From: Staphylococcus devriesei
GTDB taxonomy: Bacteria; Bacillota; Bacilli; Staphylococcales; Staphylococcaceae
Direction of reading: 5' to 3'
DNA: 64,000 nucleotides
Assembly (NCBI RefSeq): GCF_002902625.1
Contig: NZ_PPRG01000029.1
Location: 1 to 64,000 of the forward strand
Under the pieces are notes generated by a model. It was not told the origin of the DNA, made no database searches, and saw nothing but the letters and a program-made list of their open reading frames with translations. Positions 30,270 through 40,037 of the stretch are shown piece by piece; within the stretch, counting starts at the first letter, position 1, and the number at the start of each line of letters is the position of its first letter. Both the position numbers and the translations under genes were made by a program.

Positions 30270-31508
30270 GTGGCAAGTAATGAATTATTATTAGCAACTG
30301 AATATTTAGAGAAAGAAAAGAAAATTCCAAGAGAAGTATTAATTGATGCGATTGAAGCAGCATTAATCACTGCTTATAAAAAGAACTATGATAGCGCAAG
30401 AAATGTACGCGTTGAATTAAATATGGATGAAGGTACGTTTAAAGTTATTGCACGTAAGGAGGTTGTGGAAGAAGTATTTGACGACCGTGATGAAGTAGAT
30501 TTAAGTACAGCACTTGTTAAAAACCCAGCTTATGAAGTAGGCGACATTTATGAAGAAGATGTTACTCCTAAAGACTTCGGTCGTGTAGGCGCTCAAGCAG
30601 CTAAACAAGCTGTAATGCAACGTTTAAGAGATGCTGAAAGAGAAATTTTATACACTGAATTTATCGATAAAGAAGATGATATTCTAACTGGTGTTATTGA
30701 TCGTGTTGATCATCGCTATGTATATGTAAACTTAGATCGTATTGAAGCGGTGCTTTCTGAAGCCGAAAGAAGTCCTAATGAAAGTTATATTCCGAATGAA
30801 CGAATCAGAGTTTATGTTAATAAAGTTGAACAAACAACTAAAGGTCCTCAAATTTATGTTTCAAGAAGCCATCCTGGTTTACTTAAACGTTTATTTGAAC
30901 AAGAAGTTCCAGAAATTTATGATGGTACCGTTATTGTTAAATCAGTAGCCCGCGAAGCTGGTGATCGTTCAAAAATTAGCGTATACTCTGACAATCCAGA
31001 TATAGATGCAGTCGGCGCTTGTGTAGGTGCTAAAGGCGCACGTGTAGAAGCGGTAGTAGAAGAACTAGGTGGAGAAAAAATTGATATCGTTCAATGGAAT
31101 GAAGATCCAAAAGTATTTGTACGTAATGCTTTAAGTCCATCACAAGTACTTGAAGTTATCGTTGACGAAGAAAATCAATCAACTATTGTTGTAGTACCTG
31201 ACTATCAATTATCACTTGCTATCGGTAAAAGAGGACAAAATGCACGCTTAGCTGCTAAACTTACTGGTTGGAAGATTGATATTAAATCAGAAACGGATGC
31301 ACGCGAAGCTGGCATTTACCCAGTGATTGAATCAGAAGAACAAGCTGATGAAATTGTAATGTCTGGTGATGAAGATGTTGAATTTGATGATGTTAATTTA
31401 GAAGAATCAAACTTAACTACTGCAGAACTAGCAGCTGATATCGACACTCCATCTGAGGACAGTGAAGAAACTACTTCTGAAAATGATGAACAAAATAAAG
31501 ACATTTAA
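30270..31508 (+). CDS. nusA: Transcription termination/antitermination factor NusA
   Basis: A 412-aa NusA that binds RNA polymerase and affects pausing and intrinsic termination. The N-terminal polymerase-binding domain is at 1-125, an S1 domain at about 135-200, and two KH domains at about 230-345 ([23 protein letters not shown]... and [15 protein letters not shown]). The last 60 residues are acidic and low in complexity, somewhat longer than in S. aureus as I recall it. The start is GTG after GAGGAGGAATAATT. Confidence 0.97.
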   Translation: MASNELLLATEYLEKEKKIPREVLIDAIEAALITAYKKNYDSARNVRVELNMDEGTFKVIARKEVVEEVFDDRDEVDLSTALVKNPAYEVGDIYEEDVTPKDFGRVGAQAAKQAVMQRLRDAEREILYTEFIDKEDDILTGVIDRVDHRYVYVNLDRIEAVLSEAERSPNESYIPNERIRVYVNKVEQTTKGPQIYVSRSHPGLLKRLFEQEVPEIYDGTVIVKSVAREAGDRSKISVYSDNPDIDAVGACVGAKGARVEAVVEELGGEKIDIVQWNEDPKVFVRNALSPSQVLEVIVDEENQSTIVVVPDYQLSLAIGKRGQNARLAAKLTGWKIDIKSETDAREAGIYPVIESEEQADEIVMSGDEDVEFDDVNLEESNLTTAELAADIDTPSEDSEETTSENDEQNKDI

Positions 31509-31531
31509 GCAGAAATTGGGGTGAGTGATGA

Positions 31532-31816
31532 ATGAAGAAGAAAAAAATTCCAATGCGTAAATGTATTATTACCAATGAAATGCGTCCAAAAAAGGAAATG
31601 ATTCGCGTTGTTATCAATAAAGAAGGCGAAATATTTGCTGATGGAACGGGTAAACAACAAGGAAGAGGCGCTTATGTTTCTAAAGATGTAAAAAGCGTGG
31701 AAGAAGCACAACAAAAAGGCGTACTTGAAAGATACTTTAATGAAAGTCCTGAAAAATTAGATCCTGTATATAAAGAGGTTATAAGACTAATCTACAGAGA
31801 AGAGATTCCAAAATGA
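31532..31816 (+). CDS. rnpM: RNase P modulator RnpM (YlxR family)
   Basis: A 94-aa YlxR-family protein. PMRKCIITNEMRPKKEMIR (8-26) and GRGAYV (about 44-49) are the family signatures. Bacillus YlxR has been described as an RNA-binding modulator of RNase P, hence rnpM; function here is by homology. It overlaps rplGA by four bases, so translation is coupled. Confidence 0.9.
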   Translation: MKKKKIPMRKCIITNEMRPKKEMIRVVINKEGEIFADGTGKQQGRGAYVSKDVKSVEEAQQKGVLERYFNESPEKLDPVYKEVIRLIYREEIPK

Positions 31817-32130
31817 CCAAGCAACAAATATTTAATTTTTTAGGATTAGCAATGAGAGCTAGAAAAGTAAAATCAGGAGAAGCAGTGTTATTAACTGAAA
31901 TAAAAAAACAACAAGCTAAACTTGTAATCTTAGCGTCTGATGCTTCTGAGAACTCTTTAAAAAATATAAAAAATAAATGTGAAACATACAACGTCCCATT
32001 TAGAATTTTTGGTACGAGAGCAGAATTAGGACAATCTTTAGGCAAGGCAGAGCGTGTAAATGTTGGCGTAACAGATATTGGGTTTGCGTCCAAGCTTGTG
32101 TCTATGATTGATGAATATAGTAAGGAGTGA
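31813..32130 (+). CDS. rplGA: L7Ae-family ribosomal protein RplGA (YlxQ)
   Basis: A 105-aa K-turn RNA-binding protein related to L7Ae and eukaryotic L30e. The conserved segments [14 protein letters not shown] (10-23) and [12 protein letters not shown] (about 36-47) are clear. It is non-essential in Bacillus; its role in ribosomes is unclear. It sits between rnpM and infB, with four bases to the infB start. Confidence 0.92.
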   Translation: MTKQQIFNFLGLAMRARKVKSGEAVLLTEIKKQQAKLVILASDASENSLKNIKNKCETYNVPFRIFGTRAELGQSLGKAERVNVGVTDIGFASKLVSMIDEYSKE

Positions 32131-32134
32131 TTAT

Positions 32135-34282
32135 ATGAGTAAAAAAAGAATTTACGAATATGCGAAAGAATTAAATGTTAAAAGTAAAGAGATTATCGAT
32201 GAGTTGAAGAAAATGGACGTAGAAGTTTCCAATCACATGCAAGCACTAGAGGACGACCAAATAAAGGTGCTTGATAAGAAATTCAAACCACAACAAAGTG
32301 GTAACAATAACGCTAAGCAAAATACTCAAAATAATCACCAAAAACAACAAAGTAATAACAACAATAATAAAAATAACAATAAACAAAACAATAAAGGAAA
32401 TCCTAATATTAAAAATAATAACGGTAATAAAAACAATAAAAACAATAAGAACAATAGCAATAATAAAAACAATAAAAATAACAAAAAAGGTAAGAACAAT
32501 AATAAACAAGCTACAGAACCAAAAGAAATGCCAGCTAAAATTACTTATGAAGAAGGCATCACAGTTGGCGAATTAGCTGATAAATTAAACATTGAATCTT
32601 CAGGCGTTATTAAAAAATTATTCCTACTAGGTATTGTCGCTAATATTAACCAAGCGTTAGATGAAGAAACGTTAGAATTAATAGCAGACGATTACGGTGT
32701 AGAAATCGAAAAAGAAGTTGTGGTTAACGAAGAAGACTTATCAATTTACTTCGACGATGAAGAGAATGATCCAGATGCAATTGAAAGACCAGCAGTTGTA
32801 ACAATCATGGGACACGTAGACCATGGTAAAACAACATTGCTTGATTCAATTCGTCATACTAAAGTTACGGCTGGAGAAGCTGGCGGTATCACACAACATA
32901 TCGGTGCTTACCAAATTGAAAATGCCGGTAAAAAAATTACATTCTTAGATACACCAGGACACGCAGCCTTTACAACAATGCGTGCACGTGGAGCACAAGT
33001 CACTGACATTACTATTTTAGTTGTTGCTGCAGATGATGGTGTTATGCCACAAACAATTGAAGCTATTAACCATGCTAAAGAAGCTAACGTTCCTACAATA
33101 GTAGCAGTTAATAAAATCGATAAACCGACAGCTAATCCTGATCGTGTAATGCAAGAATTAACAGAATATGGATTAATCCCAGAGGACTGGGGTGGCGAAA
33201 CTATCTTTGTCCCACTTTCAGCATTAAGTGGTGACGGTATTGATGATTTACTTGAAATGATTGGATTGGTAGCAGAAGTTCAAGAATTAAAAGCAAATCC
33301 AGATAAACAAGCTGTAGGTACTGTAATTGAAGCAGAATTAGATAAATCACGTGGTCCAGCAGCTTCATTATTAGTTCAAAATGGTACACTACACGTTGGA
33401 GATTCAATTGTAGTAGGTAACACGTATGGTCGTGTTCGTGCCATGGTCAATGACCTTGGTCAAAGAATTAAATCAGCCGGCCCTTCTACTCCAGTAGAAA
33501 TTACAGGTATTAACGATGTGCCTTTAGCAGGTGATCGCTTCGTCATCTTTAAAGATGAAAAACAAGCACGTCGTGTAGGTGAAGCACGTCATGAAGCTAG
33601 CGTTATTCAACAACGTCAAGAAAGCAAAAATGTTACTTTAGATAACTTGTTTGAACAAATGAAACAAGGTGAAATGAAAGATCTTAACGTCATTATCAAA
33701 GGTGATGTTCAAGGTTCAGTTGAAGCATTAGCTGCATCATTAATGAAGATTGATGTTGAAGGCGTAAATGTACGTATTATTCATACTGCAGTAGGTGCAA
33801 TTAATGAATCAGACGTAACATTAGCTAACGCTTCTAACGGTATTATTATCGGATTTAATGTTCGCCCAGATGCTGGCGCTAAACGTGCTGCTGAAGCTGA
33901 AAATGTAGACATGCGTCTTCACCGTGTTATTTACAATGTTATCGAAGAAATCGAATCAGCAATGAAAGGCTTATTAGACCCTGAATTTGAGGAACAAGTT
34001 ATTGGTCAAGCTGAAGTTCGTCAAACATTTAAAGTTTCTAAAGTAGGTACAATCGCAGGTAGTTATGTAACTGAAGGTAAAATCACTCGTAACGCTGGCG
34101 TACGTATTATTAGAGACGGAATTGTATTATTTGAAGGTGAATTAGACACATTAAAACGTTTCAAAGATGATGCTAAAGAAGTAGCACAAGGTTACGAATG
34201 TGGTATCACTATCGAAAAATTCAATGATATTAAAGAAGGCGACATCATTGAAGCATTCGAAATGGTAGAAGTTGCAAGATAG
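32135..34282 (+). CDS. infB: Translation initiation factor IF-2
   Basis: A 715-aa GTPase that delivers initiator tRNA. Domains in order: an N-terminal IF2_N helix bundle (1-50), a linker of about 70 residues made almost only of Asn, Lys and Gln (about 55-127), a second IF2_N module ([13 protein letters not shown], about 143), then the G domain with GHVDHGKTT near 227-235, DTPGHAAF and NKID. The beta-barrel and tRNA-binding domains follow. The ATG after AAGGAGTGATTAT was chosen over an upstream ATG inside rplGA. Confidence 0.97.
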   Translation: MSKKRIYEYAKELNVKSKEIIDELKKMDVEVSNHMQALEDDQIKVLDKKFKPQQSGNNNAKQNTQNNHQKQQSNNNNNKNNNKQNNKGNPNIKNNNGNKNNKNNKNNSNNKNNKNNKKGKNNNKQATEPKEMPAKITYEEGITVGELADKLNIESSGVIKKLFLLGIVANINQALDEETLELIADDYGVEIEKEVVVNEEDLSIYFDDEENDPDAIERPAVVTIMGHVDHGKTTLLDSIRHTKVTAGEAGGITQHIGAYQIENAGKKITFLDTPGHAAFTTMRARGAQVTDITILVVAADDGVMPQTIEAINHAKEANVPTIVAVNKIDKPTANPDRVMQELTEYGLIPEDWGGETIFVPLSALSGDGIDDLLEMIGLVAEVQELKANPDKQAVGTVIEAELDKSRGPAASLLVQNGTLHVGDSIVVGNTYGRVRAMVNDLGQRIKSAGPSTPVEITGINDVPLAGDRFVIFKDEKQARRVGEARHEASVIQQRQESKNVTLDNLFEQMKQGEMKDLNVIIKGDVQGSVEALAASLMKIDVEGVNVRIIHTAVGAINESDVTLANASNGIIIGFNVRPDAGAKRAAEAENVDMRLHRVIYNVIEEIESAMKGLLDPEFEEQVIGQAEVRQTFKVSKVGTIAGSYVTEGKITRNAGVRIIRDGIVLFEGELDTLKRFKDDAKEVAQGYECGITIEKFNDIKEGDIIEAFEMVEVAR
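32298..32514 (+). repeat. Asn/Lys low-complexity coding tract in infB
   Basis: A run of AAT, AAC and AAA codons interrupted by a few Gln, Gly and Ser codons encodes the interdomain linker of IF-2. The strand is almost pure purine-plus-T with many short AAYAAY repeats, prone to slippage, so its length is likely to vary among strains. Confidence 0.8.
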
Positions 34283-34305
34283 TCATAGACACGAATGAAA
34301 GATAA

Positions 34306-34340
34306 GAGGCTGGGATGTTTATATAAAATGTCCCAGCCTC
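34306..34340 (+). terminator. Hairpin after infB
   Basis: Perfect ten-pair GAGGCTGGGA / TCCCAGCCTC extended inward by about five more pairs. A T-run is missing (TCATAT follows), so termination may be partial. It belongs to the family of GAGGCTGGGACA-type hairpins in this window. Confidence 0.6.
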
Positions 34341-34569
34341 TCATATGGCATGGTTAAAGTGAAATGTTGTACATGTTAAAATAGCACTTACTTTTTTCAG
34401 CACTCTTGTCTAAATTTATAGATAGTTTCTATTTCATAATCGTAACTAATATTTAAATTATGAAAATTAATATCCAAATCATTGATAATTATCATGATAT
34501 AGATATATTTATCAATCTGTATTTTAGGGTAAAATAATAAAGCAAAAATTTTTAAGAGGTGAAATATCC

Positions 34570-34920
34570 ATGAGTAACATGAGAGCAGAACGTGTTGGAG
34601 AACAAATGAAGAAAGAAATTATGGATATCGTTAATAATAAAGTGAAAGATCCAAGAATTGGTTTTATTACCATTACGGATGTGGAGCTTACTAATGACTT
34701 ATCGCAAGCCAAAGTATTTTTAACAGTACTTGGTAGCGAGAAAGAAGTTAATGATACGTTTAAAGCATTAGATAAAGCTAAAGGATTTATTAAATCTGAA
34801 TTAGGTTCAAGAATGAGATTGCGTATTGTACCAGAATTGTTCTTTGAATACGATGAATCAATTGAGTACGGTAATAAAATCGAAAGAATGATTCAAGACT
34901 TACACAAACAAGATAAATAG
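34570..34920 (+). CDS. rbfA: Ribosome-binding factor A
   Basis: A 116-aa KH-fold protein acting in 30S maturation and 16S processing. [14 protein letters not shown] (4-17), [24 protein letters not shown] (about 27-50) and the C-terminal [14 protein letters not shown] identify the family. It is separated from infB by 287 bp with a hairpin and a possible TAAAAT -10 at 34530, so it may be transcribed on its own. The start follows AAGAGGTG. Confidence 0.96.
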   Translation: MSNMRAERVGEQMKKEIMDIVNNKVKDPRIGFITITDVELTNDLSQAKVFLTVLGSEKEVNDTFKALDKAKGFIKSELGSRMRLRIVPELFFEYDESIEYGNKIERMIQDLHKQDK

Positions 34921-34930
34921 TAAACTAATG

Positions 34931-35097
34931 AGGTCAAGATAACACGCCTATCATTCAAGTAGGATGAAATAAAAGAATAAATTGATGATATTGTTGGAAT
35001 GATGGTTCATGTTTTAAAACAGTAACGTTGAATGTTTATCTTTTAACAAATTCTATTGCATTGAATAATACAAGCGTTTATTATCTTGACCTTTTAA
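34931..35097 (+). ncRNA. Candidate structured RNA between rbfA and truB
   Basis: A perfect 12-bp pair, AGGTCAAGATAA (34931-34942) with TTATCTTGACCT (35081-35092), closes a roughly 140-nt insert and is followed by TTTT. Nested pairs continue inward: ACGC / GCGT and ATTCAA / TTGAAT, and a GTTTTAAAAC palindrome is inside. There is no ORF with a ribosome site. This could be a long terminator, a leader of truB, or a small RNA. I do not recognise it as a known family. Confidence 0.4.
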
Positions 35098-35104
35098 TAG
35101 TTCA

Positions 35105-35135
35105 AATTCAAGGGCTATATATGTGTCCTTGAATT
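35105..35135 (+). other. Hairpin in the truB leader
   Basis: Perfect stem AATTCAAGG / CCTTGAATT with a 13-base loop and no T-run after it, about 35 bases upstream of truB. It may belong to the same structured region or influence translation of truB. Confidence 0.45.
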
Positions 35136-35170
35136 AATACATAAATATTGCAATACAAGGGTGTGAATTA

Positions 35171-36088
35171 ATGTATAACGGCATCTTACCCGTATATAAA
35201 GAACGAGGATTAACAAGTCATGACGTGGTATTTAAATTAAGAAAAATTTTAAAAATGAAAAAAATTGGACACACCGGCACTTTAGATCCGGAAGTTGCAG
35301 GTGTATTACCAATATGCCTAGGGTCTGCTACTAGAGTAAGCGACTATGTGATGGATATGGGTAAAACATATCGCGCTACAGTTAGCCTTGGAGAAAGTAC
35401 AACTACTGAAGATCAAACTGGAGAAGTCATTGATAAAGTGGATATTTCGAATAAAGAAGTTACTGTAGACGCTATAGATGAGACATTGAAAACATTCCAT
35501 GGCGTGATAGATCAGACGCCACCTATGTATTCATCTGTTAAAGTAAATGGTAAGAAATTATATGAATATGCTCGAAAAGGCGAAACTGTTGAAAGACCAA
35601 CACGTAAAGTTAAAATTAATCACATTCAACGTACGTCCGAGTTATCTTTCGACAATGGTTCATGTACATTTGATATTCAAGTTACATGTGGAAAAGGAAC
35701 ATACATTAGAACATTAGCTACAGATATTGGTAAAAGTCTTGGCTATCCAGCACATATGTCATTACTTACTCGTACTCAATCAGGTGGTTTTGACATTGGT
35801 GATAGCTTATCGTTAAAACAAATTTCAGACTTACATGAGCAAGCCACATTACAATCACTTTTATTTCCTATAGAATATGTATTGAAAAGTTTGCCAAAAG
35901 TCTACATTTCAGATGAAACTACAAAACAACAAATTCTAAATGGTCAAAAATTTAATAAAAATCTTTTTGGCCATACTATTGAAGAGCAATTAGTCTTTAT
36001 AGATTCTGCAACTGATAAAGCAATGGCAATCTATGTTCAACATCCTGAAAAAGCATATGAAATTAAACCTAAAAAAGTATTTAATTAA
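35171..36088 (+). CDS. truB: tRNA pseudouridine(55) synthase TruB
   Basis: A 305-aa enzyme that makes pseudouridine 55 in the T-loop of tRNAs. The catalytic Asp39 is in [13 protein letters not shown] (34-46). [18 protein letters not shown] (about 118-135) and [10 protein letters not shown] (about 177-186) are further family motifs. The C-terminal PUA-like region is short, as in other staphylococci. ribF follows after 14 bases. Confidence 0.97.
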   Translation: MYNGILPVYKERGLTSHDVVFKLRKILKMKKIGHTGTLDPEVAGVLPICLGSATRVSDYVMDMGKTYRATVSLGESTTTEDQTGEVIDKVDISNKEVTVDAIDETLKTFHGVIDQTPPMYSSVKVNGKKLYEYARKGETVERPTRKVKINHIQRTSELSFDNGSCTFDIQVTCGKGTYIRTLATDIGKSLGYPAHMSLLTRTQSGGFDIGDSLSLKQISDLHEQATLQSLLFPIEYVLKSLPKVYISDETTKQQILNGQKFNKNLFGHTIEEQLVFIDSATDKAMAIYVQHPEKAYEIKPKKVFN

Positions 36089-36102
36089 AGGAGCTTAGAG
36101 TT

Positions 36103-37074
36103 ATGAAAGTGATAGAAGTAACCCATCCCATTCAACAAGACCAATTAATCCAAGAAGATGTTGCTATGGCATTTGGTTTTTTTGATGGTATGCATCGTGG
36201 TCATAAAAAAGTATTTGAAGCATTGGATGAGCGTGCTAAAGAAAAGAATTTAAAAAAAGCAGTTACAACTTTTGACCCTCACCCTTCTGTTGTGTTGAAT
36301 CCAGAGCGTAAGCGTACTGATTATTTGACACCACTTTCTGATAAACTTGAAATGATTGAACAACATAATATTGATTATTGTATAGTTATTAATTTTTCAT
36401 CTCGTTTTGCGAGTGTAACTGCTGAAGAATTTATCCAAGATTATATTATTAAGAACCATATTAAAGAAGTCATTGCTGGATTTGATTTTACTTTTGGTAA
36501 ATTCGGAAAAGGTAATATGTCAGTGTTAAATGAAATAGATGAATTCAACACGACAATTGTTGGTAGACAAGAGATGGAGTCAGAAAAAATCTCAACTACT
36601 GCTATTAGAGATGCTCTACAAGAAGGGAATTTAAAAAAGGCGAACGACCAATTAGGTTACTTATATCGCATTAAAGGCACCGTAGTACAAGGGGAAAAAC
36701 GTGGTCGTACAATTGGTTTCCCAACAGCCAATGTACAACCTAGTGACGACTATGTACTACCTAAGAAAGGTGTATATGCCGTGAGTATTGCTATCGGCGC
36801 TGAAAATAAAATTTATCGTGGCGTAGCTAATGTAGGGGTTAAACCTACATTTCATGATCCCTCAAAAGCTGAAGTTGTTATAGAAGTTAATATTTTTGAT
36901 TTCGAAGATAACATATATGGTGAACGTGTTAACGTTTATTGGCATCATTATTTAAGACCAGAAGTTAAATTTGATGGAATTGATCCATTAGTTGAACAGA
37001 TGAATGAGGATAAAGAAAAGGCAAAGTATTTACTATCTGTTGATTTTGGAGATGATGTATCGTATAATATTTAA
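36103..37074 (+). CDS. ribF: Bifunctional riboflavin kinase/FAD synthetase
   Basis: A 323-aa enzyme that converts riboflavin to FMN and FAD. The N-terminal nucleotidyltransferase domain has FGFFDGMHRGHKKV (about 24-37) and a later FDFTFGKFGKGN motif. The C-terminal flavokinase domain has GEKRGRTIGFPTANV (about 196-210). Also known as ribC in Bacillus. No FMN riboswitch is seen upstream, so expression probably follows truB. Confidence 0.97.
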   Translation: MKVIEVTHPIQQDQLIQEDVAMAFGFFDGMHRGHKKVFEALDERAKEKNLKKAVTTFDPHPSVVLNPERKRTDYLTPLSDKLEMIEQHNIDYCIVINFSSRFASVTAEEFIQDYIIKNHIKEVIAGFDFTFGKFGKGNMSVLNEIDEFNTTIVGRQEMESEKISTTAIRDALQEGNLKKANDQLGYLYRIKGTVVQGEKRGRTIGFPTANVQPSDDYVLPKKGVYAVSIAIGAENKIYRGVANVGVKPTFHDPSKAEVVIEVNIFDFEDNIYGERVNVYWHHYLRPEVKFDGIDPLVEQMNEDKEKAKYLLSVDFGDDVSYNI

Positions 37075-37118
37075 AGTTGAGTTCTAAAAATATAGAATTC
37101 ATAATATTAATCCTTTAT

Positions 37119-37152
37119 CTTGGCGGGTTGAGACTCCGACGCTTTGCTCAGA
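37119..37152 (+). promoter_or_regulatory. GC-rich leader segment before rpsO, possible S15 autoregulatory site
   Basis: A 34-base island with clearly higher GC than its surroundings (GGCGGG, GACTCCGACGC, GCTCAG) lies between a GAGTTCTA / TAGAATTC hairpin and the rpsO ribosome site. S15 represses its own message in several bacteria through leader structures of unrelated shape. The function here is inferred from position and composition only. Confidence 0.35.
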
Positions 37153-37187
37153 TTTAGGTGTATATAAAATTTAGGAGGAAATTAATT

Positions 37188-37457
37188 ATGGCAATTACTC
37201 AAGAACATAAAAATGAAATTATTAAAGAATATCGTGTACACGAAACTGACACTGGTTCACCAGAAGTACAAATCGCTGTTTTAACTGCAGAAATCGCTGC
37301 ATTAAACGAACACTTACGTGAACACAAAAAAGACCACCATTCTCGTCGTGGATTATTAAAAATGGTTGGTCGTCGTAGACACTTATTAAACCACTTACGT
37401 GGTAAAGATATTCAACGTTACCGTGAATTAATTAAATCATTAGGTATCCGTCGTTAA
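37188..37457 (+). CDS. rpsO: 30S ribosomal protein S15
   Basis: An 89-aa S15, a primary 16S rRNA binder. The sequences TGSPEVQIA (about 22-30) and the [22 protein letters not shown] stretch (about 48-69) are diagnostic. The ATG after TTAGGAGGAAATTAAT was chosen over a TTA-side upstream in-frame start that would add ten non-conserved residues. It has its own terminator, giving a short highly expressed transcript. Confidence 0.98.
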   Translation: MAITQEHKNEIIKEYRVHETDTGSPEVQIAVLTAEIAALNEHLREHKKDHHSRRGLLKMVGRRRHLLNHLRGKDIQRYRELIKSLGIRR

Positions 37458-37471
37458 TATTAATATATTAA

Positions 37472-37508
37472 AGGAAAGCACCAGTTGGTTTGGTACTTTC
37501 CTTTTTTT
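37472..37508 (+). terminator. Terminator after rpsO
   Basis: Stem AGGAAAGCACC / GGTACTTTCCT with one mismatch, then T6. Confidence 0.92.
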
Positions 37509-37550
37509 ATAGTTTTAGATAATTCACTAATATAAAATTTTAAAAATAAA

Positions 37551-37559
37551 TGATATGAT
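37551..37559 (+). promoter_or_regulatory. Extended -10 promoter of pnp
   Basis: TGA followed by TATGAT makes an extended -10 element 32 bases before the pnp start. No -35 match at the usual distance. Confidence 0.45.
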
Positions 37560-37591
37560 GTAGTTATTAGAATTCAGAGAGGAGATTCATA

Positions 37592-39688
37592 ATGTCTCAA
37601 GAAAAGAAAGTTTTTAAAACTGAATGGGCTGGAAGATCGTTAACGATTGAGACAGGTCAATTAGCGAAACAAGCTAATGGTGCAGTTTTAGTACGTTATG
37701 GAGATACGGTAGTTTTATCAACTGCTGTAGCTTCAAAAGAACCACGAGATGGCGACTTTTTCCCATTAACAGTAAATTATGAAGAAAAAATGTATGCGGC
37801 TGGTAAAATTCCAGGCGGTTTCAAAAAAAGAGAAGGTCGTCCGGCAGATGAAGCTACATTAACAGCTCGTTTAATTGATAGACCTATTAGACCTTTATTC
37901 CCTAAAGGCTACCGTCATGATGTACAAATCATGAATACCGTATTAAGCGCTGATCCTGATTGTTCACCAGAAATGGCGGCAATGATTGGTTCTTCAATGG
38001 CATTAAGCGTTTCAGATATCCCATTCCAAGGCCCAATTGCTGGCGTGAATGTTGGCTTTATTGATGGTAAATATGTTATCAACCCAACAGTTGAAGAGAA
38101 AGAAGTTTCTCGTTTAGATTTAGAAGTAGCTGGTCATAAAGACGCAGTAAACATGGTAGAAGCGGGAGCTAGCGAAATTACAGAACAAGAAATGTTAGAA
38201 GCTATTTTCTTTGGTCATGAAGAAATCAAACGCTTAGTAGCTTTTCAAGAAGAAGTTGTAGAACACATTCAACCAACGAAAAAAGAATTCGTACCAGTTG
38301 AACGTGATGAAGAACTAGTAAATAGAGTTAAAGCACTTACTGAAGAAAAAGGGCTAAAAGAAACAGTACTTACTTTTGATAAACAAAAGCGTGATGAAAA
38401 CTTAGATGCCTTAAAAGCAGAAATTGCAACAGAGTTTGTAGATGAAGCAGACCCTGAAAATGACATATTAATCGATGAAGTCTATGCAATTTTAAATGAT
38501 TTAGTTAAAGAAGAAGTACGTCGATTAATTGCTGATGAAAAAATCAGACCAGATGGACGTAAACCAGATGAAATTCGTCCGCTTGATTCAGAGGTTGGAT
38601 TATTACCTCGTGCTCATGGTTCAGGTTTATTTACGCGTGGTCAAACACAAGCGTTATCAGTATTAACATTAGGTGCATTAGGTGACTATCAATTAATTGA
38701 TGGTTTAGGGCCTGAAGTTGAAAAACGTTTTATGCATCATTATAATTTCCCGAATTTCTCAGTTGGTGAGACTGGACCAGTAAGAGCGCCAGGACGCCGT
38801 GAAATCGGACACGGTGCCTTAGGCGAAAGAGCGTTAAGATATATTATTCCAGATACAACAGAATTTCCTTATACTATACGAATTGTAAGTGAAGTATTAG
38901 AATCTAATGGTTCATCATCTCAAGCTTCAATTTGTGGGTCAACTTTAGCGCTTATGGATGCAGGTGTTCCAATTAAAGCGCCAGTTGCTGGTATCGCAAT
39001 GGGTCTTGTTACACGTGAAGATAGTTATACAATTTTAACGGATATTCAAGGTATGGAAGATGCGCTAGGAGATATGGACTTTAAAGTTGCTGGTACTAAA
39101 GAGGGTATTACAGCCATTCAAATGGATATCAAAATAGATGGCTTAACTCGTGAAGTAATTGAAGAAGCACTTGAACAAGCTCGACAAGGTCGTTTAGCAA
39201 TTATGGATCATATGTTACAAACAATTGATCGACCACGTAAAGAATTAAGCGCCTATGCACCTAAAGTAGAGATTATGACTATTAAACCTGAAAAAATAAG
39301 AGATGTTATTGGACCTGGTGGTAAGAAAATCAATGAAATTATTGATGAAACAGGCGTGAAATTAGACATAGAACAAGATGGTACTATCTTTATCGGTGCT
39401 GTGGATCAAGAAATGATTAACCGTGCACGTGAAATTATTGAAGATATTACTCGTGAAGCAGAAGTTGGCCAAGTTTATAATGCAAAAGTAAAACGTATCG
39501 AAAAATACGGTGCTTTCGTAGAATTATTTGCAGGCAAAGATGCTTTATTACACATTTCTCAAATTTCAAAAGAACGAATCAATAAAGTAGAAGATGTATT
39601 GAATATTGGAGATACTATTGAAGTTAAAATTACTGAAATAGATAAACAAGGTCGCGTGAATGCCTCTCATAAAGCATTGGATGAATAA
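37592..39688 (+). CDS. pnp: Polyribonucleotide nucleotidyltransferase (PNPase)
   Basis: A 698-aa phosphorolytic 3'-5' exoribonuclease. Two RNase PH domains (about 10-215 and 310-545) flank a helical region. [10 protein letters not shown] (about 75-84) and [14 protein letters not shown] mark the RNA and phosphate binding sites. The KH domain has [12 protein letters not shown] (about 571-582), and a C-terminal S1 domain with [17 protein letters not shown] follows. It works with the RNase J and RNase Y enzymes encoded downstream. Confidence 0.98.
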   Translation: MSQEKKVFKTEWAGRSLTIETGQLAKQANGAVLVRYGDTVVLSTAVASKEPRDGDFFPLTVNYEEKMYAAGKIPGGFKKREGRPADEATLTARLIDRPIRPLFPKGYRHDVQIMNTVLSADPDCSPEMAAMIGSSMALSVSDIPFQGPIAGVNVGFIDGKYVINPTVEEKEVSRLDLEVAGHKDAVNMVEAGASEITEQEMLEAIFFGHEEIKRLVAFQEEVVEHIQPTKKEFVPVERDEELVNRVKALTEEKGLKETVLTFDKQKRDENLDALKAEIATEFVDEADPENDILIDEVYAILNDLVKEEVRRLIADEKIRPDGRKPDEIRPLDSEVGLLPRAHGSGLFTRGQTQALSVLTLGALGDYQLIDGLGPEVEKRFMHHYNFPNFSVGETGPVRAPGRREIGHGALGERALRYIIPDTTEFPYTIRIVSEVLESNGSSSQASICGSTLALMDAGVPIKAPVAGIAMGLVTREDSYTILTDIQGMEDALGDMDFKVAGTKEGITAIQMDIKIDGLTREVIEEALEQARQGRLAIMDHMLQTIDRPRKELSAYAPKVEIMTIKPEKIRDVIGPGGKKINEIIDETGVKLDIEQDGTIFIGAVDQEMINRAREIIEDITREAEVGQVYNAKVKRIEKYGAFVELFAGKDALLHISQISKERINKVEDVLNIGDTIEVKITEIDKQGRVNASHKALDE

Positions 39689-39706
39689 TTGATTTTTTGC
39701 AATGAC

Positions 39707-39748
39707 AGAACATCTAATATGATGTGAAATTTTCCGAAGGTTCTTTTT
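39707..39748 (+). terminator. Weak terminator candidate after pnp
   Basis: AGAAC pairs with GTTCT around an inner ACATC / GATGT hairpin, followed by TTTT. The stems are short, so efficiency is uncertain. Confidence 0.4.
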
Positions 39749-39768
39749 GGAGAGTTGACTAGAGATGG

Positions 39769-39798
39769 TTGAACACAAATATATTGCTTGCCTATAAT
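39769..39798 (+). promoter_or_regulatory. Promoter abutting a terminator in the pnp-rnjB gap
   Basis: TTGAAC and TATAAT are separated by 18 bases. The expected start near 39805 lies only about four bases before the stem of the strong terminator that follows, so the product would be a roughly 50-nt RNA or an aborted start. Confidence 0.5.
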
Positions 39799-39808
39799 AG
39801 TACAATAA

Positions 39809-39857
39809 AGCGAGACTAAGTCATTAATGTAGAAATGACTCAGTCTCGCTATTTTTA
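39809..39857 (+). terminator. Strong terminator between pnp and rnjB
   Basis: Seventeen-base arms AGCGAGACTAAGTCATT / AATGACTCAGTCTCGCT with a single internal mismatch, followed by ATTTTTATT. The rest of the gap to rnjB holds no gene. Confidence 0.93.
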
Positions 39858-39960
39858 TTAACAATAGCTATCTGAAATGAGGCCAAAGTGTTAATAGTTT
39901 ACACTCTAGTAAACCAATATTAGTAATATTATTTAAGGGGTAGAGGAAATACTTTAATAG

Positions 39961-39989
39961 TGTACATCCAACATAAATTAAACTATAAT
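39961..39989 (+). promoter_or_regulatory. rnjB promoter
   Basis: TGTACA and a perfect TATAAT with a 17-base spacer, 48 bases upstream of the TTG start. Confidence 0.6.
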
Positions 39990-40037
39990 AAATTATGAGT
40001 TTATATGGACGGGGATTTTTATATAGGAGGTAACATT

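Noticed and set aside
32246-32576. Open frames overlapping the IF-2 linker on both strands
   Set aside because: They are low-complexity products of the AAT/AAC/AAA tract in other frames.
34483-34494. TGATAATTATCA palindrome upstream of rbfA as a Fur or PerR box
   Set aside because: It is three bases short of the Fur core TGATAATNATTATCA and sits before a ribosome assembly gene; AT-rich DNA produces such palindromes by chance.
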